A DNA stretch of 64,000 bases from Hallella colorans (GCF_003096815.1 NZ_QENY01000004.1:1-64000); one strand, 5' to 3'; shown: positions 8,746 through 18,041, numbered from the stretch's first letter. Program-made: numbers and translations. Notes: generated from the sequence alone by a model not told the origin.

Positions 8746-11494
8746 TAAACAGACTCAGTTGTCCTGTCATCTCATCAATAATCTGCTGTTTGGTTTTTCC
8801 CGCGTCGGGGTCAAGATTTTCGGTTTCTGCCCCGTCGTCATCGTCATCCATTGTGGCAGTTTGCATGTTGCTTTCAAGTTGACGTGTCGGCTCAAGCTCT
8901 TCCACCTTGTCTACAGTCCAAATACAAATTCGCTTACCCTTAGCCTTAAACCCTTTGACCCCGACAAACTGCTCGGCATCTATCTCCAAGTCGGCTCGTG
9001 TGGCATCGTCGCCACCAAGGGCTACACGCAAACGTGGGTAAGCAGTATCGGTGAGCAGCAGTGGCACGCTCTCAGGGTTGTCTCCCAAATAGTTTTGATG
9101 GCGCCGGGTCGCCTCCATCATAAATCTCTTCACATAAGCATACCCTTCATTGTCGGCATCCAAGAGCACTGCTGTCCATATTTTGGTGGGATCCCACTTC
9201 TCTATTACCTTCAATTCATGTTCATAATGGTTATTCACGTCAAAATCAGTGATGTAAAACTCTCCATTCTCCAGCACCACCAAGATGCTGTCACCGTCGT
9301 TAAACTCACCCAGCAAGCGTCCGTGCTCCTCGTAGTTGATGCGGCGAACGTCGGAGTCGAACCACACCTTGCGCCCACCAAGCGTAGATCGGCCGTGACT
9401 TTTGAGCGTCACACGATGCACGCTTCGCTTAGTCAGAAGGTTACCTTTGGCCGTTCGGCTCTTGATACCTATCTCCGAAAAATCTTTCTCAAGAAATATA
9501 TTTTGGCGTTTCTTTTTAGGATCCGGGTCGAGAGTCACCTTAATTGTCTCTGCCTCGCCATTAGGATTGGCCGAGAAATAGAGCACGCGCGAACCCGCTT
9601 TGCCCTGCGTCACGTCGTATTCACGGTCGCGTGTCATGCTGGTAACATTGAAACGCTTGATATAGCTCGGCCCCGTTTTTCCGTCTCGGTATACCACATT
9701 GTATATAGTGCGCCTGTCATTCTTGTTAAACACCTGCACCCACAATATGTTCTTGCCCACGAATATCTTGTCGGCCACCCTCAATATCTTGTATTTGCCG
9801 TCGCGATAAAAGATGATGATATCGTCCAAGTCAGAGCAGTTGCACACAAACTCATGCTTCTTTAACCCTGTTCCAACAAATCCATCCTGCCGATTGATAT
9901 ATAGCTTCTCGTTGGCCTCCACCACCTTGGCAGCCTCTATATTGTCAAAACTGCGTATCTCTGTTTGTCGCGGATAGTCCTTGCCATAGGTGCTTTTAAG
10001 ATGCTTGAACCACGCTATAGTCACATCGGTCATGTGGGCCAAGTCGTGTTCCAGCCCCTTGATCTCGGCTTTCACCTTCACCAAAAGTTGGTCGGCCTTA
10101 TCCTTGTTGTATCTCAAGATACGCTGCATCTTTATTTCCAACAGTCTCAGGTAGTCTTCTTCCTTGATGTCGCGTATGAGATCTTTCTTGAACGGCTCAA
10201 ATCTCTTGTCCAAAAACAAAAGCACGGCTTTCTGGTTGGCAGCCTGCTCAAACTTGGGCTCCTTGTACATGCGCTCCTCTATGAAGATGCGTTCCAACGA
10301 GGCGAAGAACAATTGCTCTTCCAACTCACCCTTGCGTATCATCAGTTCGGTGCGCAGCAGGCCCATAGTTCGGTCCACACTGTGTTTGAGCACGTCGCTC
10401 ACGGTCAGGAAAGCGGGCTTGTCGCCGTCTATGACGCAACAATTGGGCGAGATGCTAATCTCGCAATCGGTGAACGCATAGAGCGCGTCGATGGTCTTGT
10501 CAGGTGACACGGCGGCGCTGAGCTGCACCTGTATCTCCACGTCGCGGGCCGTCATGTCTATGACACGCCGTGCCTTGATCTTACCCTTCTCGATAGCTCG
10601 CGTGATGGAGTCTTGTAGCGAAGCAGCCGTCTTGGTATAAGGAACCTCCTTAATGACCAATGTCTTGCTGTCCAACTTCTCTATCTTGGCACGCACGCGC
10701 ACCGTGCCTCCGCGCTGACCGTCGTTGTATTTGGACACGTCCATGGCTCCACCCGTGGGGAAGTCAGGATAAAGTTCAAACTCCTGTCCCCTGAGATAGC
10801 TCACCGCCGCGTCACAAAGTTCCACGAAATTGTGAGGCAATACTTTGCTGCTCAGGCCCACGGCGATACCCTCAGCTCCCTGCGCTAACAGCAAGGGAAA
10901 CTTCACCGGTAGCGTCACCGGCTCCTTGTTGCGGCCGTCATAGCTAAGTTGCCACTCCGTAGTCTTGGGATTGAACACCGTCTCCAAAGCAAACTTGCTC
11001 AGCCGCGCTTCTATGTATCGGGGCGCAGCAGCACGGTCTCCGGTGAGTACATTTCCCCAGTTACCCTGCGTGTCTACCAACAAGTCTTTTTGTCCCAGTT
11101 GCACCAAGGCATCGCCGATGGAGGCGTCGCCGTGAGGATGAAACTGCATGGTGTGCCCCACAATGTTGGCCACCTTGTTGTATCGGCCATCGTCCATGCG
11201 TTTCATGGAGTGGAGTATGCGCCGCTGCACAGGCTTTAGGCCATCCTCGATATCGGGAACCGCACGCTCCAAGATTACATACGAGGCATAATCCAAAAAC
11301 CAACTCTTGTACATCCTGCTCAGATGGTGAACGGCGGAGGCGTCAAAACGATCCACAGGCTTGTAGCCCAACGATTGCTCCACTGTGTCATCAAGCCTCT
11401 CTGGCTCATCAAGATGTATGACTTTGTCTGCGTTTTGTGATGTTTCTCCTTCTTGAATATCCAATGTTTTGTCGTCGCTGTTGTCGTCTTTCAT
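8723..11494 (-). CDS. parC: DNA topoisomerase IV / gyrase subunit A (ParC-type)
   Basis: This 923-residue type II topoisomerase A subunit cuts and rejoins DNA to decatenate or relax chromosomes. Visible signatures are the opening SRMYKSWFLDYASYVILERAVPDIEDGLKPVQRRIL, the QLGQKDLL and VLTGDRAAAPRYIEARLS region with the active-site tyrosine in RYIEARLS, and a C-terminal beta-pinwheel domain. ParC is favoured over GyrA by the divergent C-terminal half and acidic tail, but the subunits cannot be separated with certainty here. No parE lies alongside. A TAACTTTG box is found at 11547-11554. Its 3' end overlaps the DUF3316 gene. Confidence 0.9.
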   Translation of the reverse strand: MKDDNSDDKTLDIQEGETSQNADKVIHLDEPERLDDTVEQSLGYKPVDRFDASAVHHLSRMYKSWFLDYASYVILERAVPDIEDGLKPVQRRILHSMKRMDDGRYNKVANIVGHTMQFHPHGDASIGDALVQLGQKDLLVDTQGNWGNVLTGDRAAAPRYIEARLSKFALETVFNPKTTEWQLSYDGRNKEPVTLPVKFPLLLAQGAEGIAVGLSSKVLPHNFVELCDAAVSYLRGQEFELYPDFPTGGAMDVSKYNDGQRGGTVRVRAKIEKLDSKTLVIKEVPYTKTAASLQDSITRAIEKGKIKARRVIDMTARDVEIQVQLSAAVSPDKTIDALYAFTDCEISISPNCCVIDGDKPAFLTVSDVLKHSVDRTMGLLRTELMIRKGELEEQLFFASLERIFIEERMYKEPKFEQAANQKAVLLFLDKRFEPFKKDLIRDIKEEDYLRLLEIKMQRILRYNKDKADQLLVKVKAEIKGLEHDLAHMTDVTIAWFKHLKSTYGKDYPRQTEIRSFDNIEAAKVVEANEKLYINRQDGFVGTGLKKHEFVCNCSDLDDIIIFYRDGKYKILRVADKIFVGKNILWVQVFNKNDRRTIYNVVYRDGKTGPSYIKRFNVTSMTRDREYDVTQGKAGSRVLYFSANPNGEAETIKVTLDPDPKKKRQNIFLEKDFSEIGIKSRTAKGNLLTKRSVHRVTLKSHGRSTLGGRKVWFDSDVRRINYEEHGRLLGEFNDGDSILVVLENGEFYITDFDVNNHYEHELKVIEKWDPTKIWTAVLLDADNEGYAYVKRFMMEATRRHQNYLGDNPESVPLLLTDTAYPRLRVALGGDDATRADLEIDAEQFVGVKGFKAKGKRICIWTVDKVEELEPTRQLESNMQTATMDDDDDGAETENLDPDAGKTKQQIIDEMTGQLSLFNDDELGK

Positions 11495-11546
11495 TTCTCA
11501 GGTTGTGTAATCAGTTGTGAAGATGGGCACAAGGTACCTCTTCACG

Positions 11547-11554
11547 CAAAGTTA
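11547..11554 (-). promoter_or_regulatory. -7 box of parC
   Basis: Minus-strand TAACTTTG lies about 52 bases before the parC ATG and fits the TAnnTTTG consensus. Confidence 0.6.
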
Positions 11555-11621
11555 AACATTTTTTGTCCTAATATCCTCGCTTTGTCGTTTTTTGTACGTG
11601 CGTACGACATTTCAGATACTA

Positions 11622-12287
11622 TCATCCACGACAATGGTGGTCGGGGCAATCAAGATAACACTGCATTTTCTCTACGAAGTCGGACAAATTTACCCCATCC
11701 ACGAAGCAATGGTCCACGTACAGCCCCACGGGCATAACCCATCTGCCCTCACGTCGCACCGCCTTGCCCACGTTCATCAAAGGCCAGTCGCTACCCAATC
11801 CGGGTTTGTGAAAAGTATAAGTCACGCTCGAGAAATAGAGCCTTGGTGTGGCGGAGATATTCACCACTCCCGTGTCGCCGCGCTCTATCAATGCCCTGTT
11901 CACACCATAGGGGTCACCATCCTTGGGGATGTTGGCCATCGTCTCTTTAGCCTTTTTGTAAAATTCATCATAGTTTTCCACGTAACCAATCAGCACCGTG
12001 TAAAACGTGCCACCCTCCACGGCCACTGGCACAGTGGCGCCCATGCTGTCGTACCAGCACACACCATCGCCGTCGGGCCTGTAGCCAAACTCCTTAATCT
12101 CGTTGGCCGCCCTGAGCATAGCATACAAGTATCTGATGAAAAATGATTTGTTCTCACGCCTGCACTCCTCCATGGCCACTGTGCAATCCACCTCAGAGGT
12201 CACGCTATACCAACTGTTGGCAAACGTTCTCATAAAATTCCAGTTGTCACGCCGTGACCACGTGTTCAAATTCACCTTATGTTTCAT
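11622..12287 (-). CDS. Chloramphenicol acetyltransferase-like protein (CAT fold)
   Basis: This 221-residue protein has the full-length CAT fold. Family landmarks are an early WSRRDNWNFMRTF segment, the SATPRLYFSSVTYTF strand, and the active-site motif near the C-terminus. That motif reads DHCFVDG (192-198) in place of the usual HHxxxDG. The catalytic second His (193) and the Asp (197) are kept, while the first His is Asp. Many chromosomal Bacteroidetes CAT-like proteins acetylate unknown acceptors rather than conferring resistance. Its start overlaps the end of the upstream AI-2E-type permease gene by 11 bases, which implies cotranscription. Confidence 0.88.
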   Translation of the reverse strand: MKHKVNLNTWSRRDNWNFMRTFANSWYSVTSEVDCTVAMEECRRENKSFFIRYLYAMLRAANEIKEFGYRPDGDGVCWYDSMGATVPVAVEGGTFYTVLIGYVENYDEFYKKAKETMANIPKDGDPYGVNRALIERGDTGVVNISATPRLYFSSVTYTFHKPGLGSDWPLMNVGKAVRREGRWVMPVGLYVDHCFVDGVNLSDFVEKMQCYLDCPDHHCRG

Positions 12288-13383
12288 GGTCTATTTGATG
12301 TTTAACATTGGGCGTAGCGTCTTCTTCGCGCGTGACATAACGCTTCCAATAGGCTATGAGCAGCGTGGTGAGTGGCAATGCCACTATCAGGCCTATAAAG
12401 CCCAAGAGCACGCCCCACACGGAGAGCGACAGCAACAAGATAGCAGGGTTCAGCCGCATGGTCTTACCCAATATCTTTGGAGTAAGCACGGTGTCTGATA
12501 TAAGCTGGCAAATGACAAACACTGCCATAGCCAATCCAAACACCCACCAGAAGTTCTGTCCCGTGTCAGCAGCCTTGAGCATGGCTAAAAACGCCGTGGG
12601 AATGAGTGCCAAGGTATGCAGGTAAGGCACCAAATTGAGAATGCCGATGATAACCCCCAAACCGATAGCCATAGGAAAATCGATGATCGTGAAGCCTATA
12701 CAGAACAATATACCCAAACACAATGACACCAAACCCTGTCCGCGAATGTAATTGTTCAACTCGCGCTCCACGTCTACCATCAGTTCTTGCCAGAACGGAC
12801 GGTTGCGCTGGGGGAAAATCTTTATCCAATTGTTGGTGAGATACTCATAATCCAACAAAATGAAAAACATATATAATATGGTGATGAGCGAGGCCACCAC
12901 ACTCAGCAGCACGCTCGCCGTCTGACCCACTATGCTAAACACCTTGGGCGTGGCTTTCTGCAACAGGTCTCTGAAATCCTTACCGCGCAAAAACTCTTCG
13001 ATAGACTCGCGGTTCTCGTTGATGCGCTGCTGTATCCAGCTGGTGATATTGTTGGCGTCAGTGCTCTGCTGCAACCAGTTGTTCAAGATGTTGATGAGCA
13101 GTTTAAACTGGTCTAACATCGGCGGAATGATGAGCCACACTATCCCACCTATTACAACGAGCAACGCCAAAAGCGTGATAAGAATGGCGATGGCGCGCAT
13201 CTTGACATGCAACTTGTCTTCCACGAATTTTACCACAGGAAACAACAGGTAGGCGAAAAGCCAAGCTACGAAAAAAGGTAGCAACACGGTGCTGAGGTAG
13301 TTCACCAAGTAAAGCACGGCAAAAACTATGAGTATTGCACCCACCCATCGCACCAATTTGTCCAAAGTTATCTCTTTTTGCAT
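12277..13383 (-). CDS. AI-2E family transporter (PerM/YdiK-like permease)
   Basis: This 368-residue inner-membrane protein has about eight hydrophobic segments, a large soluble loop around residues 110-150 (QQSTDANNITSWIQQRINENRESIEEFL), and the conserved ending PKILGKTMRLNPAILLLSLSVWGVLLGFIG. This is the PF01594 pattern. Members have been linked to autoinducer-2 export, proton-coupled efflux or cell-envelope roles, so the substrate cannot be assigned. It lies 73 bases after tdk on the same strand and overlaps the downstream acetyltransferase gene. Confidence 0.9.
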   Translation of the reverse strand: MQKEITLDKLVRWVGAILIVFAVLYLVNYLSTVLLPFFVAWLFAYLLFPVVKFVEDKLHVKMRAIAILITLLALLVVIGGIVWLIIPPMLDQFKLLINILNNWLQQSTDANNITSWIQQRINENRESIEEFLRGKDFRDLLQKATPKVFSIVGQTASVLLSVVASLITILYMFFILLDYEYLTNNWIKIFPQRNRPFWQELMVDVERELNNYIRGQGLVSLCLGILFCIGFTIIDFPMAIGLGVIIGILNLVPYLHTLALIPTAFLAMLKAADTGQNFWWVFGLAMAVFVICQLISDTVLTPKILGKTMRLNPAILLLSLSVWGVLLGFIGLIVALPLTTLLIAYWKRYVTREEDATPNVKHQIDHET

Positions 13384-13456
13384 ATTTTTATTTTAAAAAA
13401 GTTATCTTCCATACCTATGCTTTGACACAGGATTTCTCTCACATGGTTCGCGCTCA

Positions 13457-14080
13457 TCATTGCTCCACGCTGTCAAACAAATTTCCCGAAAGCGCATTGA
13501 GCCGGTCGGCCTCCACAGCCTTTTGGAAACACGACCTACACAGAGGCTCATACTCTGATTTCTCGCCCAACATCACTTGCGACGTCACGTCTACCAATCG
13601 ATGGCTGCCATAAGCCATTGAGCCACATTTCACGCAGATAGCGTGCACCTTGGTCACATCGTCTGCCACAGCGCACAATAGGGGAATGGGGCCAAATGGT
13701 TCGCCCCTGAAATCCATATCCAATCCAGCCACTATCACGCGAACACCACCATTAGCCAGCGTGTTACATACCCCCACCAAGTCAGCACCAAAAAATTGGG
13801 CCTCGTCAATGCCCACCACATCGTGGCCGGCACAATGCTCCAAGATGGCAGCTGCGTTTTGCACCGGCGTTGACCTGATGATATTACGGTCGTGGCTCAC
13901 CACATTTACATCCGAGTAGCGAGTGTCCATAGCGGGTTTGAAGATTTCTACCTTTTGCTTGGCAAACATAGCGCGTTTCATACGACGGATAAGCTCCTCG
14001 GTCTTGCCCGAGAACATGGAACCGCACACTACTTCTATTCTTCCGGGTAGGCGGTTTTCGCCCGTATAGTTTTCTATCAT
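13457..14080 (-). CDS. tdk: Thymidine kinase (type II, zinc-binding)
   Basis: Thymidine kinase phosphorylates thymidine with ATP in nucleotide salvage. The 207 residues from the ATG at 14080 carry the P-loop GSMFSGKT (20-27), GIDEAQFF and a zinc site built from CVKCG and CRSC. The upstream reading is rejected because a TATCTTTG promoter box sits at 14089-14096, only 8 bases from this ATG. The mRNA would therefore be nearly leaderless. The gene is divergent from rsmI, which has an equally close promoter. Confidence 0.96.
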   Translation of the reverse strand: MIENYTGENRLPGRIEVVCGSMFSGKTEELIRRMKRAMFAKQKVEIFKPAMDTRYSDVNVVSHDRNIIRSTPVQNAAAILEHCAGHDVVGIDEAQFFGADLVGVCNTLANGGVRVIVAGLDMDFRGEPFGPIPLLCAVADDVTKVHAICVKCGSMAYGSHRLVDVTSQVMLGEKSEYEPLCRSCFQKAVEADRLNALSGNLFDSVEQ

Positions 14081-14088
14081 AGCATTTG

Positions 14089-14096
14089 CAAAGATA
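14089..14096 (-). promoter_or_regulatory. -7 box of tdk (leaderless arrangement)
   Basis: Minus-strand TATCTTTG is separated from the tdk ATG by only 8 bases. If transcription begins at the usual distance, the transcript starts at or next to the ATG. Confidence 0.7.
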
Positions 14097-14199
14097 ACAA
14101 AAGAAACGAATTGTAAGCTCACCGCACTAATATTTTTTTTATCTTACTTAAAAAATGTAAAGAATTTAGATTTTATTTTGATGGTGAGTAATATTTATC

Positions 14200-14207
14200 T
14201 ATATTTG
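14200..14207 (+). promoter_or_regulatory. -7 box of rsmI (leaderless arrangement)
   Basis: TATATTTG lies 9 bases before the ATG at 14217. A TTTG sits about 19-20 bases upstream at the expected -33 position (14177-14180). Confidence 0.7.
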
Positions 14208-14216
14208 TCCGGAATT

Positions 14217-14915
14217 ATGGGTATATTGTATATAGTGCCCACCCCGGTAGGCAATATGGAAGACATGACACTACGTGCCATACGTGTTCTGAAAGAGGCT
14301 GATATGATTTTGGCCGAGGATACCCGCACGTCGGGCATTCTGCTCAAGCATTTCGGGATTAAAAACCGTCTCATGTCACACCATAAATACAATGAGCACG
14401 GGACAGCGGCGACAGTGGTAGATTGGCTCAAGGCTGGCCAAACCATAGCCCTCATCAGCGACGCAGGCACGCCGGGAATAAGCGACCCAGGATTCTTTTT
14501 GGCGCGCGAGGCGGCCCAAGCGGGCGTAACGGTACAAACATTGCCCGGTGCCACAGCATGCGTACCGGCCTTGGTATCTTCGGGGTTGCCTTGCGACAGA
14601 TTTTGCTTTGAGGGCTTTCTGCCACAGAAAAAAGGACGCAACACCCGGTTGAGAGAGCTCGAAGAGGAGACGCGCACAATGGTGTTCTATGAGTCGCCCT
14701 ATCGATTGCTAAAAACTCTCACGCAGTTTGCCGAGGTCTTCGGAGCAGAGAGACAAGTGAGCGTTGCAAGAGAAATATCCAAAATACATGAGGAACATGT
14801 GCGAGGCACAATCCAAGAAGCCATAGAGCATTTCACACAGACAACCCCGAGAGGTGAGATTGTCATCGTGCTGGCTGGTAATACAACTATCAAAAATAAG
14901 TCTAAGCAATTTTAA
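14217..14915 (+). CDS. rsmI: 16S rRNA (cytidine(1402)-2'-O)-methyltransferase RsmI
   Basis: RsmI methylates the ribose of C1402 in the 16S rRNA decoding centre using S-adenosylmethionine. The protein from 14217 is 232 residues. Its tetrapyrrole-methylase-type motifs are clear: LYIVPTPVGNMEDMTLRA at the N-terminus, LAEDTRTSGILLKHF, ALISDAGTPGISDPGF and LPGATACVPALVSSGLP. The start MGILYIVPTP is chosen because the promoter box TATATTTG at 14200-14207 falls inside any longer reading. It is followed 11 bases later by a lipoprotein gene in the same direction. Confidence 0.96.
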   Translation: MGILYIVPTPVGNMEDMTLRAIRVLKEADMILAEDTRTSGILLKHFGIKNRLMSHHKYNEHGTAATVVDWLKAGQTIALISDAGTPGISDPGFFLAREAAQAGVTVQTLPGATACVPALVSSGLPCDRFCFEGFLPQKKGRNTRLRELEEETRTMVFYESPYRLLKTLTQFAEVFGAERQVSVAREISKIHEEHVRGTIQEAIEHFTQTTPRGEIVIVLAGNTTIKNKSKQF

Positions 14916-14926
14916 AATGACTAATT

Positions 14927-15784
14927 ATGAAAAAGACTTTGCTATTTTTCTTCGCTCTGACGCTACTCGTCACTGCGGGATGTAAACAAAAAAAAGAAAA
15001 CCCAACGGATTACAGGGCATTGGAGCAGAATGATTCTTTGCAGAAAATCATTGACCAGCGTGACAATGAGATCAACGACATGATGAGCACCATGAACGAG
15101 ATCCAAGATGGTTTTCGTGAGATTTCTGAGGCTGAAAACCGCGTAAACCTTGCCAAAGACGGCGAGGGGGCTAACAAGACACAGCAGATCAGGGAGAACA
15201 TTAAGTTCATTTCCGCGCGCATGCAACAAAACCGCCAGCTCATCGCCAAACTGCAAAAGCAGCTTAAGGATAGCAAATTTAAGGGTTCGGAGATGGTAAA
15301 AACTATCGAGGGTTTGCAGAAACAGCTTGAGGAGAAAGACAAACAGATGCAACAACTGCGTGCTGAGCTTGACGCCAAGGCTATCCATATCACGGAGCTT
15401 GACGAAGCTATCAACAACCTCAACAGCAATGTCTCAAATCTTAAGCAGGACAACGCACAGAAAGACAAGACCATCAGCGGACAAGACGCACAACTCAACA
15501 CCGCTTGGTATGTCTTCGGCACCAAGAAAGAATTGCGCGAGCAGCGCATATTGGTGGATGGCAAAGTGCTGCAATCCAACTTCAACAAGAGTTATTTCAC
15601 GAAGATAGACATCCGCTCTTTCAAGAGCGTTAAGCTCTATTCCAAGTGGGCCAAGTTGCTCTCCATGCACCCATCCAGCAGCTACACGCTCACCCGTGAC
15701 ACCAACAACCAATACGTGTTGACCATCACCAACGCAGAGATTTTCTGGAGCACCAGCAAGTATCTCGTCATACAGGTGAAGTGA
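14927..15784 (+). CDS. Coiled-coil lipoprotein, function unknown
   Basis: This 285-residue protein has a lipoprotein signal (FFALTLLVTAGC, Cys19). A long predicted coiled coil rich in Gln, Lys, Glu and Asp spans about residues 30-180 (for example QQNRQLIAKLQKQLKDSKF). A compact C-terminal domain follows, containing DAQLNTAWYVFGTKKELRE and a strand-rich tail. Similar proteins recur in Bacteroidales, and I know of no assigned role. The pattern suggests an envelope protein spanning or bundling in the periplasm. It is 11 bases after rsmI, and a strong terminator lies about 95 bases downstream. Confidence 0.8.
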   Translation: MKKTLLFFFALTLLVTAGCKQKKENPTDYRALEQNDSLQKIIDQRDNEINDMMSTMNEIQDGFREISEAENRVNLAKDGEGANKTQQIRENIKFISARMQQNRQLIAKLQKQLKDSKFKGSEMVKTIEGLQKQLEEKDKQMQQLRAELDAKAIHITELDEAINNLNSNVSNLKQDNAQKDKTISGQDAQLNTAWYVFGTKKELREQRILVDGKVLQSNFNKSYFTKIDIRSFKSVKLYSKWAKLLSMHPSSSYTLTRDTNNQYVLTITNAEIFWSTSKYLVIQVK

Positions 15785-16154
15785 CGCCATGCACAACACA
15801 CTACTCTCAATTCACAATTTAAACCGAGACGCATCCTTGATCAGGTTTAATATGTGATTGTAACTATTAAAAAATTAGGCCCCGAAAAGTCAAAAGCATG
15901 ACAAAGAAATGTCGCTTTTGGTTTTTCGGGGCGTTTTTATCGCAAGAAGTTTTAATTCTAAATTATTCACAAGCCCATCAACCCACCTAAACTCAGTATT
16001 GATGCCAAAGTGCTTCCACACTCAGGCTTAAGCCAGGCAATGTTAATTCAAGATTTACAAATCTAAAATATACGTGGACGCTTGTTCCTAATCAGGTTTA
16101 ATCTCTGGTTATAAACCTGTTTACGATTGGCACGAAGATCGCGCCATCCACCTG
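15785..16154. other. Intergenic region between convergent genes
   Basis: No gene is visible. The region holds the intrinsic terminator at 15879-15938 and a second inverted repeat (CAGGTTTA against TAAACCTG, 16093-16119) just past the pyrH stop. A 12-base direct repeat, ATCAGGTTTAAT, occurs at about 15840 and again at about 16091. Confidence 0.6.
15879..15938 (+). terminator. Intrinsic terminator after the coiled-coil lipoprotein gene
   Basis: A long imperfect hairpin (GCCCCGAAAA paired with TTTTCGGGGC, plus an inner CAAAAGC/GCTTTTG stem) is followed by GTTTTTAT on the plus strand. Confidence 0.85.
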
Positions 16155-16865
16155 TCAATTGTGCACCAAGGTGCCTATGTCCTCGCCGTCCATCACCCGT
16201 TTGAGGTTGCCAGGCACGTCCATGTTAAAGACGTAGATGGGAAAATCGTTCGACTGGCACATGCAGATGGCCGTGAGGTCCATCACCTTCAAGCCTCGTT
16301 CTATCACTTCACGGTAGGTGATGTCGGCAAACTTCTTGGCCTCGGGGTCTTTCTCTGGGTCGGCCGTGTACACGCCATCCACGCGCGTACCTTTGAGCAT
16401 CACATCGGCCTCAATCTCTATGCCGCGCAGCGAGCTGCCCGTGTCTGTGGTAAAATAAGGGTTTCCGGTGCCAGCCGAGCATATGCACACCTTGCCTGCC
16501 TCGAGCGCCTCCACGGCTTTCCATTTGCTGTAAAATTCGCCAATAGGCTCCATCCTGATAGCCGTAAGCACCTTGGTCTTCACGCCTATAGACTCCAACG
16601 CCGAGCTGAGGGCAAGCGAGTTTATCACCGTGGCGCACATGCCCATTTGGTCACCCCTCACTCTGTCAAAACCTTTTTGGCTGCCACTCAGGCCCCTAAA
16701 AATGTTGCCACCGCCTATCACGATACCTATTTGCACGCCCATGTCGTGCGTTTCCTTGATTTGGCGGGCGTAGTCAGCCAGCCGCCCAGCGTCTATGCCG
16801 TAGCCCTGATTGCCCATGAGGCTCTCGCCCGAGAGCTTCAACAATATACGTTTAAATCTTGCCAT
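16155..16865 (-). CDS. pyrH: UMP kinase PyrH
   Basis: UMP kinase makes UDP from UMP with ATP in pyrimidine nucleotide synthesis. The 236 residues match the bacterial amino-acid-kinase-fold family. Visible signatures are KRILLKLSGESLMG, IGIVIGGGNIFRG, DQMGMCATVINSLALSSAL, TGNPYFTTDTGSSLRGIEI, and KGTRVDGVYTADPEKDP. The ATG is three bases from the stop of birA upstream, so it belongs to a tight yraN-birA-pyrH unit. Confidence 0.97.
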   Translation of the reverse strand: MARFKRILLKLSGESLMGNQGYGIDAGRLADYARQIKETHDMGVQIGIVIGGGNIFRGLSGSQKGFDRVRGDQMGMCATVINSLALSSALESIGVKTKVLTAIRMEPIGEFYSKWKAVEALEAGKVCICSAGTGNPYFTTDTGSSLRGIEIEADVMLKGTRVDGVYTADPEKDPEAKKFADITYREVIERGLKVMDLTAICMCQSNDFPIYVFNMDVPGNLKRVMDGEDIGTLVHN

Positions 16866-16868
16866 AGT

Positions 16869-17663
16869 TTATGATATGATAAATTCCACTTCCTTGAAAG
16901 CATAGGCGCGCATGCGTCCGTCACGGTCGCGCAATATCAGTTGACCGTCGTCCTCAACCTCGACAATAGCCGCCTCGAAGATGCCGGAGGCATCCCGGTA
17001 GGCATGAAAGCCACCAAGCCTGTAGAGACACGAGGTATAGTCCTCCGCGATGGCACCATACAGTCCACGCTCGCCCATCTCGAGACGCTCGTCAAAACGC
17101 CGCACTATATCGTGTTCTATCGCCTTACAGTCCATCTCGCGACCGGTTATCTGGCGAAGCGACACGGGATTGGGCGCGTCACTCACGAAATGTAGCTGGT
17201 TCACGTTAAGCCCCACGCCCACCACGCAGTCCTTCAGTCGGCCCGCGCTCAATCTGTTCTCTATGAGTATACCGCATATCTTGCGATCGTGGTGGTATAT
17301 GTCGTTGGGCCATTTCACGCTGAAGCCATCGGCAAAAGTAGCGAGCGTGTCGCGGATGGCCAGCGCGGCGCACTCCGAGATGACAAACTGCCTGCGGGCG
17401 GCGAGCCATGATGGGCGACAGTACATGGAGAACAACAGATTAGCCCCACGTTCGCTCTCCCACTTATTGATTCCCTGCCCACGGCCGTCACGCTGGTACT
17501 CAGCGCTCACCACCACCATCCGCATGGGCTGTCCGTCGATCAAAAGGCCGTCACAGAGATGGTCCATGCAGTAGCGGTTGGTGCTGTCGGTCTCGTCCAG
17601 TTCCACAAAACGTATGCCGTCGTCTGTTTTTTTCTTCTTAAACAAGCAATGGATTGAAAGCAT
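16869..17663 (-). CDS. birA: Biotin--[acetyl-CoA-carboxylase] ligase
   Basis: This enzyme attaches biotin to the carboxyl-carrier lysine of biotin-dependent carboxylases through biotinyl-AMP. The 264 residues form a catalytic-only ligase without the N-terminal DNA-binding domain of E. coli BirA. Motifs are ELDETDSTNRYCMDHL, the biotin loop region YQRDGRGQGINKWESERGANLLFS (near-canonical GRGR variant GRGQG), FSVKWPNDIYHHDRKICGILIE and VGVGLNVNQ. A short C-terminal SH3-like domain follows. It overlaps yraN by 26 bases and is followed by pyrH after 3 bases. Confidence 0.94.
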   Translation of the reverse strand: MLSIHCLFKKKKTDDGIRFVELDETDSTNRYCMDHLCDGLLIDGQPMRMVVVSAEYQRDGRGQGINKWESERGANLLFSMYCRPSWLAARRQFVISECAALAIRDTLATFADGFSVKWPNDIYHHDRKICGILIENRLSAGRLKDCVVGVGLNVNQLHFVSDAPNPVSLRQITGREMDCKAIEHDIVRRFDERLEMGERGLYGAIAEDYTSCLYRLGGFHAYRDASGIFEAAIVEVEDDGQLILRDRDGRMRAYAFKEVEFIIS

Positions 17664-18021
17664 CTTCTATATGATTGATTTGAGGATTGGTATCTCCCTC
17701 GCTACCAACAATCGCGACAATGTCAAATCGCAAGTCGTCCACGATGTCGAGCGTCTTGACATATTCATCGGCAGCGCGGCCTATACGCCGCATTTTTCGC
17801 ATATCTACAGCATCCTCCGGTGCTTGCGACACATCGTCCTCGCGCGTCTTTACCTCCACGAACACCACGGCACGGCCGTCGGGCGTCTTGCAGATAAGGT
17901 CTATGTCTGGCTTGCCACGGCCGAAACGCCAATCACGCTCCATGATCACGTATCCCCGTTCGGCCAAATAGCGGGCTGCCACCTGCTCACCCCACAAGCC
18001 CAAATGGTTGTGTTTTGCCAT
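17638..18021 (-). CDS. YraN (UPF0102) family putative endonuclease-fold protein
   Basis: This 127-residue protein matches the UPF0102/YraN family: LGLWGEQVAARYLAERGYVIMERDWRFGRGKPDIDLICKTPDGRAVVFVEVKTRE. The conserved E...GKPDIDLI...FVEVK pattern is a restriction-endonuclease-like core, but no activity is established for the family. The start at 18021 (MAKHNHLG) is selected because a TACTTTTG promoter box lies at 18042-18049, inside any longer reading. It is the first gene of the yraN-birA-pyrH unit and overlaps birA. Confidence 0.9.
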   Translation of the reverse strand: MAKHNHLGLWGEQVAARYLAERGYVIMERDWRFGRGKPDIDLICKTPDGRAVVFVEVKTREDDVSQAPEDAVDMRKMRRIGRAADEYVKTLDIVDDLRFDIVAIVGSEGDTNPQINHIEDAFNPLLV

Positions 18022-18041
18022 AACATCATGTATATATGATG

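Noticed and set aside
8570-9865. 431-codon plus-strand open frame
   Set aside because: It is antisense to the end of parC and has no recognisable domain or start context.
11622-12287. Chloramphenicol resistance gene
   Set aside because: CAT fold only. The active-site variant and chromosomal operon context do not support a resistance role.
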